Part shown: positions 1-10,267 of the stretch, piece by piece
Layout of the letters: the number at the start of each line of letters is the position of its first letter
Position numbering within the stretch: position 1 is the stretch's first letter
DNA from: CAYMCO01 sp964388955
Lineage (GTDB): Bacteria > Chloroflexota > Anaerolineae > Anaerolineales > E44-bin32
Direction: 5' to 3'
Assembly: GCA_964388955.1 (NCBI GenBank)
Contig: CAYMCO010000015.1
Span: forward strand, 1 to 64,000
DNA length: 64,000 nt
Translations under genes and position numbers: made by a program
Notes under the pieces: generated by a model
Seen by the model: the letters and a program-made list of their open reading frames with translations, nothing else
What the model was told of the DNA's origin: nothing
The model's database searches: none

Positions 1-71
<71 letters not shown>

Positions 72-373
72 ACAGCGACCGCGATATGGAGAAATCAACG
101 CCAACTGTTGGGAGAGGGGGTTGGGGGGGTGAAAAGGATCTCCAAAGGCGGAGTCGATCTTCCGCGGCGTGGATCACCGGGATGGGTAGTCGAGGAGCCG
201 AGTGGAGGGCGCCTGAGTGACGGGTCAGTTTTCGGACATAGCTGCCCCTGAAATGGAACACACCCGGATCGCCGGACCGATGGACAGAATCCCAAATCAG
301 CACCATAATGACGACTCGCACCCCCATGATTCTTGCACCGCCCGGTTCCTTCGACCAGAAGGGAGCTTTGAGC

Positions 374-3300
374 ATGGCAGCGCTCCATCCCTATGCATTC
401 CCTCTGCCGAAACGCCACTCCGATCGGCCCGCCCGCCGACGGAAGATGAGGCTCGCTGCCCTCCTGCTGTTGGGCGCGGTGTTGCTGCTCTCAGGCTGCA
501 AGCGGGCCCAGCCCCCGATCCCAGCCACCGAGGAGCCGGCCGGGACTCCCACCGTGACCGTCGTCGACAGCGGGTTCCCCATCGTTGACAATGGGGAACC
601 GCTGCCTCCCCAGGTGATCGAACAGCTTCCCCCAAAGGGGCACGAGCTCTCTCTCAGTGGCGAGATCACCCTGGTGTTCGATCAAGCCATGGAGCCCGCC
701 GGCACCGCCGCTGCTTGGCAGCTCTTGGGGCCGGATGGCGCGACCATCCCGGGGGAAATCACCTGGGAGGATCCCCGAACTATGGTCTTCAAACCGGGAG
801 AGCTCCTGAGCAAGGAGGCCACATACCACGCCCTCCTGGGTCGGACGGCCCGCAGCAGCCAGGGCGTTTCGCTCAGCGAGGGGCTGGAGTTCAAGTTCGA
901 GACGGTCGGCGATCTGCAGGTCAGCCAGACCTTCCCGAGCCATGGAGCCAGGGACGTGGCCAGCAGCGCGGTGATCACGGCTATCTTTAACCGGCCTGTT
1001 GTACGATTGGCCATCGCGGAGGAGAGGGGGAGATTGGCCAATCCCCTGGAGATTTCCCCACCGGTCAGCGGGCGCGGCGAGTGGGTCAGCACCTCGGTGT
1101 TCGTCTTTCGCCCGGACGGAGCGCTGCGAGGCGGGACTTCGTACACGGTCACCGTCAAAGCCGGTCTCGCCGATGCCGCGAACGAGACGACACTGCCAGA
1201 AGACTACGCCTGGCAGTTTGTCACCCTGGCCCCCAGCATTGAATCTCTAGAGCTCTCCAGCGGGCCGATCAACCCCGACGATCACGCCGAAGACATCCTT
1301 CTTGATGAAGCCTTCACCATCAACTTCTCCCAGCCGATGGACAAACCCAGCACGAATGCGGCCCTGCGCCTGTCCCCCGTGGACGGCCCCTCTGTGACTA
1401 CATCGAAAGCCTGGAACGAAGAGGGAACGAGACTGACCATTACTCCCACCCGGCTGCTGGATTTGGATCGGACCTATGCCCTGGAATTGAGCGCGCACGC
1501 TCTGGCATTCGATGGCAATCCGCTACGAAGTGGGCTTTCTTGGACGTTCACCACCATCCCCTCACCATCGGTTGTGCTCATCTTCCCACCCGAAGGGCAG
1601 GTGGACAGGGGTTTCAGCCCATACCTCACTGTCAAATTCGCCTCACCGATGAGAATCAACAGCGTGAAAGATCGCATCGTGATCATCCCCAAGCCAGAGG
1701 GGGAGATCCAGTGGTGGTACAACGAATATGACCGGAGCATGAGGGCCAATGTACTGGAGCCTTCCACGGCGTACGAGGTGCACACCCTCCCTGGCATGCA
1801 GGACATATACGGGAACGAGACGGTGACCGAGCGCACCGTGCGTTTCACGACCGAATCCGCCCCACCCATGGCCGGCCTGCAGATGCCCTACGAGCCCGCC
1901 GTGCTGCGCGCCGGCGGCCCCCAGGGCTTCTATGTCACCTATCGCAACGTCAGGAGCATCGAGGTCGCACTGTCCGGAACCTCGCCCGCCCAATTCATCT
2001 CTCTCCTCAGTGGAGGGCTCAGCCAGTATGCGTATCGGCCGGCGGACGACGATCTGGTGTGGCGGAGGGCGCTCGATACCGCGGGCAAGCGTGATGAGCT
2101 CGTCCTGGAATCTCTCCAACCCGGCGCCCCAGGCGGGGGCGAGCTCCCCCCCGGCCTTTACTTCCTCAGTTTGGACTCGCCCACAATTCCCCATGAGGGA
2201 TCCCCTTTCCTCGACCGGCGTCTGGTCGTCGTCAGCGGCGCCAACCTGACCTTCAAGACCACCACAAACGAGGCCCTGGTCTGGGTGACTGACCTGCAGA
2301 GCGGGGAGCCAATAGCGGGTGTCCCGCTGATCGTCTACGACAAGGATTTCCGGGAAATTGGCAGCGGCAGCAGCGATTCAGATGGGTTGGCCATCATGCA
2401 GGTGCCCACTCCTTCTGAAGCGTGGGACCCGCGCTTTGTGATGACGGACGGGGAGGGGCCCTTCGGGTTTGCCTCCAGTCAGTGGGGCAGCGGCGTCGAC
2501 CTGTATGACTACGGCCTGTGGAGCAGCTGGTACGCTCCGGGAAACCAGCCTAGAGTCTACCTGTACACCGACCGGCCGATTTACCGCCCCGGCCAACCGG
2601 TCTATTTCAAGGGCATCGTGCGCCAGGACGATGACCTGGACTACGGCCTGCCGCCCGAAGGGCGCGTGCGGATCAAGATCGACAGCTTCAAGGAGACGGT
2701 GTACGAGGCGTACCTGCCGCTGTCCGACTTGGGAACCTTCGACGGCCAGATCACACTGGACGCCGAGGCGGCGCTCGGGCACTATACGATTGGCACCTAT
2801 CTGGCGGGCAAAACCGACAGCATCGGTGGCGCCGGATTCACGGTCGCCGAATACCACAAGCCCGAATTCCAGGTGCAGGCCAGCGCTTCTCCCACCGATG
2901 TTCTGGCCGGCGATGCCTATACCATCGATATCTCCGCCGACTACTACTCGGGCGGGGGCGTGGCCGACGCGCTGGTGGAATGGACGCTGAGTTCCAGCCC
3001 CTTCACCTTCGCGCCCACCGGCGAATACTCCGGCTATTCCTTCGTTGACTACGGGCCGGACACGGATTTCTACGCCGAGACCTCATCCGCTGCATCCGAC
3101 ATCATCGCCTCCGGCGAGGGGCGGACGGATGCCGACGGGGAGCTCGCTCTGTCTCTGACTGCCGATCTCAGCGCCTACAAGAGCAGCCGCCAATTCACCC
3201 TTGAGGCCACCGTAACCGACATCACCCAGAACGCCGTCAGCGGCCGGGCGTCGATCACCGCACACCGTGGGGAGATCTACCCCGGCGTGCGGCCCACGTC

Positions 3301-6300
3301 CTACGTGGGTATGGTGAATCAGGAGCAGTCCTTCGATTTGGTGGCGCTGGATTGGGATGGCGATCCCGTGCCCGATCAGGAGCTGGAGGTGGAGATCCTC
3401 GAACAGCGCTGGTACAGTGTGCAGGAGCAGGATGCCACGGGGCGAGTCCAGTGGAAATCCACCCTGGAGGAGATCCCCGTCGCCAGCGTCCAGGTGGTCG
3501 CTGATGGTCGTGGAAAAGCCTCCGTGAGCTTCACGCCCTTAAAGGGCGGCGCCTACAAGGCGCTGGTCATCGCGACTGATACCGCGGGCAACGAAAGTCG
3601 CGCCTCCGCGATCTTGTGGGTGGCCGGCTCTGAATACATCCCCTGGCGCCAGACCAACGACCGCAGCTTCGAAGTGATCGCGGACCGCAAGTCCTATTCC
3701 CCGGGAGATACTGCCGAGATCCTGATTGCCTCGCCCTTCCAGGGTGACAGCTATGCCTTGGTGACCCTGGAGAGGGGCCACATATACACGCAGGAGGTCC
3801 TGCGCCTGACGAACAACAGCACCCTATACGAACTCCAGGTGACCTCCGAAATGGCGCCCAACACATACCTGTCGGTGGTAGTTGTCAAAGGGGTGGATGA
3901 GACCAACCCGCGCCCCAACTTCAAGATGGGAGTCGGCGAGATTTCGGTCGACACACGCGAGCAGGAGCTCTTCGTCACCATCACGCCCGACCGCGCCCGG
4001 GCCGGCCCGGGAGAGAGAGTCACCTACAGCGTCAGCACGCGGGATGTGAACGATCAGCCGGTGGACGCCGAGCTCTCACTGGGGTTGAGCGACCTGGCGA
4101 CGCTATCGCTGGCCGGGCCCAATTCACCGCCCATTCTCGATTTCTTCTACGACCATCGGACCCTGGGCGTATGGACAAGCGTGCCCATCGGTCTGAGCCT
4201 TGAGGACTACAACGCCACGATCACTGAGCAAATGGCGGTGGGAGAGGGCATGGGAAGCGGCGGCGGAAAGGGTGAGGGGGAACTCGGGGTGATGGAGGTC
4301 CGTCAGGAGTTTCCCGATACCGCATTCTGGAACGCCCATGTGCAGACCGGAGCCGATGGCCAGGCGACCGTCAGCGTCACCTTGCCTGACAACTTGACTA
4401 CATGGCGGATGGATGCGCGCGCCGTTAGCCTGGACACACGGGTCGGACAGGCGATCCATGATCTGGTGAGCACCCGAGCCCTCTTGGTCCGTCCGCAGAC
4501 GCCGCGCTTCCTGGTCGCTGGAGATCAAGTCCGCCTCGGGGCAGCGGTTCACAACAACACCGACCAGGCATTGACGGTGGAGATCACCCTGGATGCAAAG
4601 GGGGTCAGTTTGGGGGGCGAGGTCACCCAGCGCCTCGAGCTGCCGGCCAACCGGCAGGCGTACGTCACCTGGGACGCGATCGCCGAGCCCGAAGCCCATC
4701 GCGTGGACCTGGTGTTCAGCGCGGAGGGCCTTGCGCCCGATGGCGAGCGATATGCGGATGCCAGCCGCCCCCCGCTGGGAACGCTGGATAACCAGGGATT
4801 GCCCGTCTATCGCTATGATGCCTTTGAGACCGTGGGGACATCAGGGCAGATGACCTCCACCGGCACGCAGGTGGAAGCCATCCGCCTGCCGCAAACGGGG
4901 CCCTCGCCGCGGGGCGACCTGACCATCGAGATCTCCCCCTCGCTCGCAGCGGCGCTGACCGACGGGCTGACCTACCTGGAGGAGTTCCGCTATAGTTGCG
5001 TCGAGCAGACAATCTCGCGCTTCCTGCCAAACGTGGTCAGCACGCGCGCCCTCAAAGCGGCTGGCTTGAGCGACCCCGAGCTGGAAGATGAGCTGCAGGA
5101 ACAGGTCAACACCGCAATGCAGCGTCTGAGCAATTGGCAGAATCCGGATGGAGGCTGGGGTTGGTGGCCGAGCGTCAATCAGAAGAGCGATGTGATGACG
5201 TCGGCCTACGCCGTCCTAGGGCTGGCGGAGGCGGAGGAAGCGGGCTATACGGTCAGCCCGGAAATGCTCAGCTCCGGCATCGATTTCCTGCGGGGAAAAG
5301 TGCCGCCTATTCGGAACCTGGAGGATCCATCCCTGCTGAACCGGAAGGCCTTCGTCCTTTATGTGCTTGCGCGTGCCGGGCGGCCGGACGTCAGCGCCGC
5401 TGTACAGCTCTTCGACCAGCGCTTGAGCATGGCGATCTACGCCCGGGCGCTGCTGGCCAGAGCGATGTACATGCAGGACCCGGAGGACCCTCGCATCCAG
5501 ACCCTCCTCTCCGATCTGGCCAGCCAAGCCATCACCTCCGCGACCGGCACGCACTGGGAGGAATCCACTCCCGACCCGGCCAACTGGAACACGGACACGC
5601 GCACCACGGCCATCCTCCTTGCCGCCCTGAGCCAGATCGATGCGGGGGACCCGCTGAACGCCAACGCCGTCCGGTGGTTGATGAGCAACCGGACGAAGGG
5701 CCACTGGCGCGGAACGCAGGAAACGGCCTGGACCCTGATGGGCCTGACCGATTGGATGGAGGCCAGCGGCGAACTGGAGGCCGATTACCAGTATGCCCTC
5801 GCCCTGAACGGGGAGCGTCTTGCCGGCGGCTTCGCCAATCGGGAGACCCTCCGGCGGACTCACCAGCTTCGGATCGATCTAGCGGAGCTGCTCACCGGCG
5901 AGGTCAACCGGCTGGCGATAGCACGGGGAGAAGGCCCGGGGAACCTGTACTACACGGCGCACCTCGCGGTGGCGCTGCCTGTGGCGGAGGTTTCCTCCCT
6001 GGAGCAGGGGATCACCATCTCCCGGTCCTACTATCCGCTCGAGGCGGGGGAAAGCGATCTCTCCAACGCCGAGCCGATATCACGCGCCAGGCAGGGGGAA
6101 TTGGTGCTCGTCCGACTCACGGTGGTGGCCCCGAACGCCCTGCATAATGTGATGATCGAAGACCCACTTCCGGCGGGCTTGGAGGCCGTCGACCAGTCCC
6201 TGGAGATCAGCCCGCAGAGCCTGGATGTGCCTCAGAACTACCGCTGGGAGGACGTGTTCAGCCGCGGCTGGGGTTGGTGGTACTTTGAGCACACCCAGCT

Positions 6301-6481
6301 CAAAGACGAGAAAGTGCTGTTGTCGGCAAGCTACCTGCCCGCAGGCACCTATATCTACACTTATGTGGCGAGGGCGAGCACCGTCGGGACCTTCAATGTG
6401 ATCCCGCCCGTCGCCCAGGAGTTTTACTTCCCGGAGGTGTACGGGCGGGGCGAGGGGGGCCAATTCGCCGTCATCCCATAG
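374..6481 (+). CDS. Alpha-2-macroglobulin family lipoprotein (thioester type)
   Basis: A 2035-residue bacterial alpha-2-macroglobulin: an envelope protein thought to trap proteases through a bait region and a reactive thioester. The N terminus has an RRRK-containing n-region, a hydrophobic core and a lipobox ending LLLSGC (Cys42), so it is probably a lipoprotein. Several bacterial Ig-like repeats fill roughly residues 80-520. MG-type beta domains follow, including the typical YTDRPIYRPGQPVYFKG block. The thioester motif is intact as SCVEQT (Cys1542), followed by a toroid segment with NPDGGWGWW. A glycine-rich stretch (EGMGSGGGKGEGELG) just before it may be part of the bait region. The start at 374 is chosen for GGGAG eight bases upstream; 308 and 446 are alternatives. 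The gene faces the PBP1C gene tail to tail. Confidence 0.93.
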   Translation: MAALHPYAFPLPKRHSDRPARRRKMRLAALLLLGAVLLLSGCKRAQPPIPATEEPAGTPTVTVVDSGFPIVDNGEPLPPQVIEQLPPKGHELSLSGEITLVFDQAMEPAGTAAAWQLLGPDGATIPGEITWEDPRTMVFKPGELLSKEATYHALLGRTARSSQGVSLSEGLEFKFETVGDLQVSQTFPSHGARDVASSAVITAIFNRPVVRLAIAEERGRLANPLEISPPVSGRGEWVSTSVFVFRPDGALRGGTSYTVTVKAGLADAANETTLPEDYAWQFVTLAPSIESLELSSGPINPDDHAEDILLDEAFTINFSQPMDKPSTNAALRLSPVDGPSVTTSKAWNEEGTRLTITPTRLLDLDRTYALELSAHALAFDGNPLRSGLSWTFTTIPSPSVVLIFPPEGQVDRGFSPYLTVKFASPMRINSVKDRIVIIPKPEGEIQWWYNEYDRSMRANVLEPSTAYEVHTLPGMQDIYGNETVTERTVRFTTESAPPMAGLQMPYEPAVLRAGGPQGFYVTYRNVRSIEVALSGTSPAQFISLLSGGLSQYAYRPADDDLVWRRALDTAGKRDELVLESLQPGAPGGGELPPGLYFLSLDSPTIPHEGSPFLDRRLVVVSGANLTFKTTTNEALVWVTDLQSGEPIAGVPLIVYDKDFREIGSGSSDSDGLAIMQVPTPSEAWDPRFVMTDGEGPFGFASSQWGSGVDLYDYGLWSSWYAPGNQPRVYLYTDRPIYRPGQPVYFKGIVRQDDDLDYGLPPEGRVRIKIDSFKETVYEAYLPLSDLGTFDGQITLDAEAALGHYTIGTYLAGKTDSIGGAGFTVAEYHKPEFQVQASASPTDVLAGDAYTIDISADYYSGGGVADALVEWTLSSSPFTFAPTGEYSGYSFVDYGPDTDFYAETSSAASDIIASGEGRTDADGELALSLTADLSAYKSSRQFTLEATVTDITQNAVSGRASITAHRGEIYPGVRPTSYVGMVNQEQSFDLVALDWDGDPVPDQELEVEILEQRWYSVQEQDATGRVQWKSTLEEIPVASVQVVADGRGKASVSFTPLKGGAYKALVIATDTAGNESRASAILWVAGSEYIPWRQTNDRSFEVIADRKSYSPGDTAEILIASPFQGDSYALVTLERGHIYTQEVLRLTNNSTLYELQVTSEMAPNTYLSVVVVKGVDETNPRPNFKMGVGEISVDTREQELFVTITPDRARAGPGERVTYSVSTRDVNDQPVDAELSLGLSDLATLSLAGPNSPPILDFFYDHRTLGVWTSVPIGLSLEDYNATITEQMAVGEGMGSGGGKGEGELGVMEVRQEFPDTAFWNAHVQTGADGQATVSVTLPDNLTTWRMDARAVSLDTRVGQAIHDLVSTRALLVRPQTPRFLVAGDQVRLGAAVHNNTDQALTVEITLDAKGVSLGGEVTQRLELPANRQAYVTWDAIAEPEAHRVDLVFSAEGLAPDGERYADASRPPLGTLDNQGLPVYRYDAFETVGTSGQMTSTGTQVEAIRLPQTGPSPRGDLTIEISPSLAAALTDGLTYLEEFRYSCVEQTISRFLPNVVSTRALKAAGLSDPELEDELQEQVNTAMQRLSNWQNPDGGWGWWPSVNQKSDVMTSAYAVLGLAEAEEAGYTVSPEMLSSGIDFLRGKVPPIRNLEDPSLLNRKAFVLYVLARAGRPDVSAAVQLFDQRLSMAIYARALLARAMYMQDPEDPRIQTLLSDLASQAITSATGTHWEESTPDPANWNTDTRTTAILLAALSQIDAGDPLNANAVRWLMSNRTKGHWRGTQETAWTLMGLTDWMEASGELEADYQYALALNGERLAGGFANRETLRRTHQLRIDLAELLTGEVNRLAIARGEGPGNLYYTAHLAVALPVAEVSSLEQGITISRSYYPLEAGESDLSNAEPISRARQGELVLVRLTVVAPNALHNVMIEDPLPAGLEAVDQSLEISPQSLDVPQNYRWEDVFSRGWGWWYFEHTQLKDEKVLLSASYLPAGTYIYTYVARASTVGTFNVIPPVAQEFYFPEVYGRGEGGQFAVIP

Positions 6482-6518
6482 AAACTGGCCCTTTCGGACC
6501 GACGATGCTCTAGGAAAA

Positions 6519-6554
6519 GGGCTCTTGGACCAGGAGCACCACTTCCAAGAGCCC
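6519..6554. terminator. Bidirectional hairpin terminator between A2M and PBP1C genes
   Basis: A perfect 11-bp inverted repeat (GGGCTCTTGGA at 6519-6529 and its complement at 6544-6554) encloses a 14-base loop. AAAA precedes it and ATTGTT follows it. It lies between two converging stop codons (6481 on plus, 6595 on minus), as expected of a terminator serving both genes. The T tract is short on either side, so efficiency is uncertain. Confidence 0.7.
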
Positions 6555-6594
6555 ATTGTTCCCCGGCGGGCTGTCTCGAGCCGTGATGGGCGGT

Positions 6595-9129
6595 TCAATC
6601 TTGATCAGGCGGCTGTCCTTCGCTCTCTACGACAAATTTCACTCGCTCACTGGTTACTCTTTCGCCGCCCTGGCGAACCCCCTCCGACCAGGCTTCATGC
6701 TGTCCGACCTCGATGGGCCAACAAACCCGGAAGGGGCTTTGCTCGAATTCAGCCAGCAGATGGCCATCAATCCATAATGAAACCTGGCTCAGGCCCTTTT
6801 CGCCAAGCGCCTCCAGACAGATCCGCTGCGCGCTGGGCGCTATGGCCGTGGTCAAGCGATATGTGCCCCCGCTTGCCGGAGAGGCCATGTAGAGCGGGCT
6901 CGCGGCGACCCAGCCCTCGTCGGCCCCCGAGGCAGCCCTCAGGTCATCCATCAACAGCAGGTCCGCTCTCCGTGCCCATTTCTGGGCTTGGATCGGCAGG
7001 TCAAGGACCGTCTTGGTGATGCGCCGCTCGGGAGGCGTGTCGGGCGTTGCCAGCAGCCCGGTTGCCGCATCGATCTGCACCTCGCGGTAGAAGTGATCGC
7101 GCTGCGTAGGCTGTGTCCCTTCGATAAACCACTCCCACCGGCGGTACGGGCAGGCGGGAGTGACCAGCAGGCCCGAGAGGGCGCACACCTGCTCGCGGAT
7201 CAGACCCTCTGGGCGGTGAAATTCACGCCGCGGCTGTCCGGTCAGCACCGTGCGGATGAATTGATGCCAGATCGGAGCTGCACCCGTCAACCCGTTGACC
7301 TCTCGCATCGGCTCATAGCTGCTGTTCCCGACCCATACCCCCACCGCCAACTCGGGAGTATAGCCCACGGTCCAGTTGTCGTGAAAATTGGAGGTGGTCC
7401 CCGTCTTGACCGCTGCCGGGCGGTCGATGCGCAGCGCACTGTTGGGCCCAAAGCCAATTCGGCGGGCGTCGTTGTCATCCAGAATATCGCTGATCAGCCA
7501 TGCGACGCGCTCGTCCAGCACGCGCGTACGCTGAGCGGCGGGGGCCGTAAACAATAGGTTCCCTTGTGGATCTCTGATCTCGAGGATCGAGACCGGGTCG
7601 ACCCGATAGCCCCCATTGGCGAAGGCGCCGTAGGCGGCTGTCAGTTCAAGCAGGCGCACCGCCCCTCCTCCCAGCGCCAGCGACAGGTCATATTGCGCGG
7701 GGTCCTTCAGCGTCGTGATGCCCATCTTGGCGGATTGCTCGAACAGGCCGTCGAGACCGACGAAATCCAGCGTAACGACGGCGGGAATGTTGAGCGAGGA
7801 GGCGAGCGCCTCCCGCAGCAGCACCGGCCCATGCTCCAGGAGGTCGTAATTCGCCGGCGTGTAGGCTTTGCCATCATTTGTCACGAAGGAGGTGCTAACG
7901 TCGAGCAGCATCGTCGCCGCGGTCCACGGCTGGATGGATGCGCCGACCTCGTCCCTTCGATCGGGGTCCAGGGCAGCGGCATACAGGATGGGTTTGAGCG
8001 CGGAGCCGGGCTGCCGCGGCGCGAGTGCCATGTTGATCGCCCCCCCGTTCGCGGCGTCAAAGTAGTCGGGGCTGCCCACCAGGGCGAGGATCTGGCCGTT
8101 CTGCGGATCCAGGGCCACCAGGGCGGCGTTGTTCACATTGTGGCCCAAGCCGCCGTCATCTCTGGCCAGCTCGGCGAGATGGCGGCGCACCGCCCGCTCC
8201 GCGTGCCGCTGCCAGTTGAGATCGAGGCTGGTTCGGACCACCAATCCTCCCTGTTGGTAGATTTGTTCCGGCATGTACATCCGGTCCAACTCCGCCCGGA
8301 CCATCATCACAAAGTGAGGGGCCTCCATCGGATAGGGTGTGGCAGCGAAGGCCAGAGTCTCCCGCTCCGCCAGGGCGCGCTCCTCTGCGCTGATGAATCC
8401 GGCCTTCTGCATCAGGCCCAGCACCACTTGCTGGCGCGCGCCGGCGTTGTCCGGATTGGAGAAGGGGTTGTAGGCTCCCGGGGACTGGGGCAATCCAGCC
8501 AGCAGAGCGCTCTCAGCAAGATCGAGCTGGGAGGCGGGTTTGCCGAAGAATGTCTGCGCGGCCGCCTCCACACCATAGGCGAGGCCTCCGTAGTAGATCT
8601 GGTTCAGATACAGGGCCAGGATTTCGTCCTTGGAATACCGCCGAGTGAGCTGCCAAGCCAAGACCGCTTCCCGCAGCTTTCGCCGCAGGCTGCGCTGGAC
8701 GCGCTCTTCCTGGCTCAGCAGGAGGTTGCGGGCGACCTGCTGGGTGATGGTGCTCCCGCCGGAGAGCGTCTCAACTTGGTTGTGCGCCAGGCTCGCCCGT
8801 AGGTTGATCCACAGCGCCCGCAGGACACCTCCCGCATCAACACCCGGATTGCTGTAGAAGCTGCGATCCTCGGCTGCGATCGTGGCCTCGCGCAGGTCCA
8901 GAGGGATGTCCTCCAGCGGCACCACGGCGTGTCGCCCTCCCTGCTCCCCCAGCACCTCATACAGGACACGCCCATCGCGGTCGGTGATGCGCACGCTCGG
9001 GGCGTTGAGACGATCGGGAAGGTTCTCGGTCGATGGCAGGCCGGCGAACAGCCATACGCAACCGGCCGTCCCCAAGGCAGCGATGAGAAGCAAGACGAGT
9101 AGAAACCAGCGCACCCTGCGTAGATCCAT
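6595..9129 (-). CDS. pbpC: Penicillin-binding protein 1C (bifunctional glycosyltransferase/transpeptidase)
   Basis: An 844-residue class A penicillin-binding protein that polymerises and cross-links peptidoglycan at the outer face of the cytoplasmic membrane. A single anchor at residues 6-31 is followed by a GT51 domain with AAEDRSFYSNPGVD and GGSTITQQVARN. The transpeptidase domain has SALK (Ser376, Lys379), a SLN triad and KTGTT (Lys575). The C terminus carries the all-beta BiPBP_C-like extension that marks PBP1C. I use the ATG at 9129 because the hydrophobic anchor follows directly; upstream codons add an unlikely leader. In proteobacteria pbpC lies beside an alpha-2-macroglobulin gene in one operon. 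Here the same pair is convergent, supporting the idea that they act together in envelope defence or repair. Confidence 0.93.
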   Translation of the reverse strand: MDLRRVRWFLLVLLLIAALGTAGCVWLFAGLPSTENLPDRLNAPSVRITDRDGRVLYEVLGEQGGRHAVVPLEDIPLDLREATIAAEDRSFYSNPGVDAGGVLRALWINLRASLAHNQVETLSGGSTITQQVARNLLLSQEERVQRSLRRKLREAVLAWQLTRRYSKDEILALYLNQIYYGGLAYGVEAAAQTFFGKPASQLDLAESALLAGLPQSPGAYNPFSNPDNAGARQQVVLGLMQKAGFISAEERALAERETLAFAATPYPMEAPHFVMMVRAELDRMYMPEQIYQQGGLVVRTSLDLNWQRHAERAVRRHLAELARDDGGLGHNVNNAALVALDPQNGQILALVGSPDYFDAANGGAINMALAPRQPGSALKPILYAAALDPDRRDEVGASIQPWTAATMLLDVSTSFVTNDGKAYTPANYDLLEHGPVLLREALASSLNIPAVVTLDFVGLDGLFEQSAKMGITTLKDPAQYDLSLALGGGAVRLLELTAAYGAFANGGYRVDPVSILEIRDPQGNLLFTAPAAQRTRVLDERVAWLISDILDDNDARRIGFGPNSALRIDRPAAVKTGTTSNFHDNWTVGYTPELAVGVWVGNSSYEPMREVNGLTGAAPIWHQFIRTVLTGQPRREFHRPEGLIREQVCALSGLLVTPACPYRRWEWFIEGTQPTQRDHFYREVQIDAATGLLATPDTPPERRITKTVLDLPIQAQKWARRADLLLMDDLRAASGADEGWVAASPLYMASPASGGTYRLTTAIAPSAQRICLEALGEKGLSQVSLWIDGHLLAEFEQSPFRVCWPIEVGQHEAWSEGVRQGGERVTSERVKFVVESEGQPPDQD

Positions 9130-9421
9130 ACGCGCCCATTCTAGCAAATCCGGGTGGGGAGATACAGGGGAAAGGGGGCGGGGAAAGTTGCACACACCCC
9201 GCACAGCACAAAGCACAGCGCGCAAAGCGCACCGCGCACAGCGGCCTCGCGCCAGGCCCGCTCATGAATCGGCGGAGTGCGGAATTCGCGCACGCTAAGC
9301 GCCTACGGCAGAGCGCACACGTCGTTCGTCATTCGTCGTTTCCGAACCTTCCAACCCGCAAACTGGAACCTGCAACCCAATCTTGCGTTACCCGGTCGCC
9401 CACCGTTCGTGGACCCCATGC
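9130..9421. other. Gene-free gap with an A/C-rich low-complexity stretch
   Basis: Between the PBP1C start and the end of the next minus-strand gene. Bases about 9184-9250 are a run of short GCACA/GCGCA-like units, low in complexity but without a fixed period. I see no coding frame and no clear promoter in it. Confidence 0.5.
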
Positions 9422-10267
9422 CTAGGCGCCGGTCGGGGCGCTCCTCCACGGCCGGTGCAGGGCAAGTGTGATCGCCATCATCGAGAGGCTCACCAACAGC
9501 AGAAATGGGAGGCGGATGAATATCCCGGAGACCGCGCCCGCGACGAGAAAGAGGGAATGGAATGTGATCGGGACGATCATCGCCACCTTCGGCACCGACG
9601 ATCGATCGACCTCCGGCCGCATCGCTGCCACCAGGGCAAGAGCGGACCCGATGACGCCGAACACGGTCACCGCATACAACGCATGCGGGACATAGCCCAC
9701 GATCAACTGATCGGTACTGAGCACAACCACTGCCCCGATCCCCACCCCGGCCGCCGGCGCCAGCCAACGGCTCAGCCGGTCATCCCGGTAGGCCAGGAGC
9801 CGAAATCCGGCCGAAAATGAGGAGACCACCCAGAACCAGGCCCAGAAATTCGCGTACGGCACCCCGAAATACTCGGCAGTGAGGTCGATGCCCCACTGCC
9901 ACATCCCCAACCGGATGGCGATCGCGTCCATCGCCAGGTCGATGTGAAGCGCCAGCAGCCCGTCCATCACAGGGCGAAGGAAATGCGGGATCCGTGTGGC
10001 CTCGGAGAAGAGTCGCGCCGAGTAGATGATCACACCCCAACCGACACCCACAGCCAGTGGAACCTCACCCAACATGATCAGGAAATGGCCGTACCGATAG
10101 GCATGCAGTTGTTGAATGGTCGCCCACTCCAATAAAAGGCCGAAGCCGATTCCTGCCCCCAGCCGCCAGACGGCCAGGGCACCGTCGACCCTCCAGGCGT
10201 GCCGCAGACACAGCAGCAGCAGTCCATAGAGCACGAACTCGAAGGCCAACAGCCAGGGGCGCGGCAT
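9422..10267 (-). CDS. Polytopic membrane protein, carotenoid-biosynthesis (CruF/DUF422)-like
   Basis: A 281-residue integral membrane protein with about seven or eight hydrophobic segments. Two stretches resemble the DUF422/CruF carotenoid family: LALHIDLAMDAIAIRLGMWQ and GVPYANFWAWFWVV, matching the family pattern of an Asp-rich helix and a GVPxxNFxGW-like loop. CruF proteins hydrate the psi end groups of carotenoids. No phytoene or other carotenoid gene is nearby, so the substrate is unproved. The ATG at 10267 is preferred because GGAGGA lies just upstream; a TTG at 10285 is the alternative. It stands alone, with gaps on both sides. Confidence 0.6.
   Translation of the reverse strand: MPRPWLLAFEFVLYGLLLLCLRHAWRVDGALAVWRLGAGIGFGLLLEWATIQQLHAYRYGHFLIMLGEVPLAVGVGWGVIIYSARLFSEATRIPHFLRPVMDGLLALHIDLAMDAIAIRLGMWQWGIDLTAEYFGVPYANFWAWFWVVSSFSAGFRLLAYRDDRLSRWLAPAAGVGIGAVVVLSTDQLIVGYVPHALYAVTVFGVIGSALALVAAMRPEVDRSSVPKVAMIVPITFHSLFLVAGAVSGIFIRLPFLLLVSLSMMAITLALHRPWRSAPTGA

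Noticed and set aside
5134..6147. Long plus-strand frame inside the A2M gene (337 codons)
   Set aside because: Gly/Arg/Pro-rich composition typical of an out-of-frame reading of GC-rich DNA; the A2M frame has clear domains across the same bases.
7564..8802. Antisense frame of 412 codons across the PBP1C gene
   Set aside because: Opposite strand of a gene with intact catalytic motifs; no ribosome site or family resemblance.
9184..9250. Possible tandem repeat or CRISPR-like array
   Set aside because: Short A/C-rich units vary in length and sequence; there are no conserved repeats with spacers.
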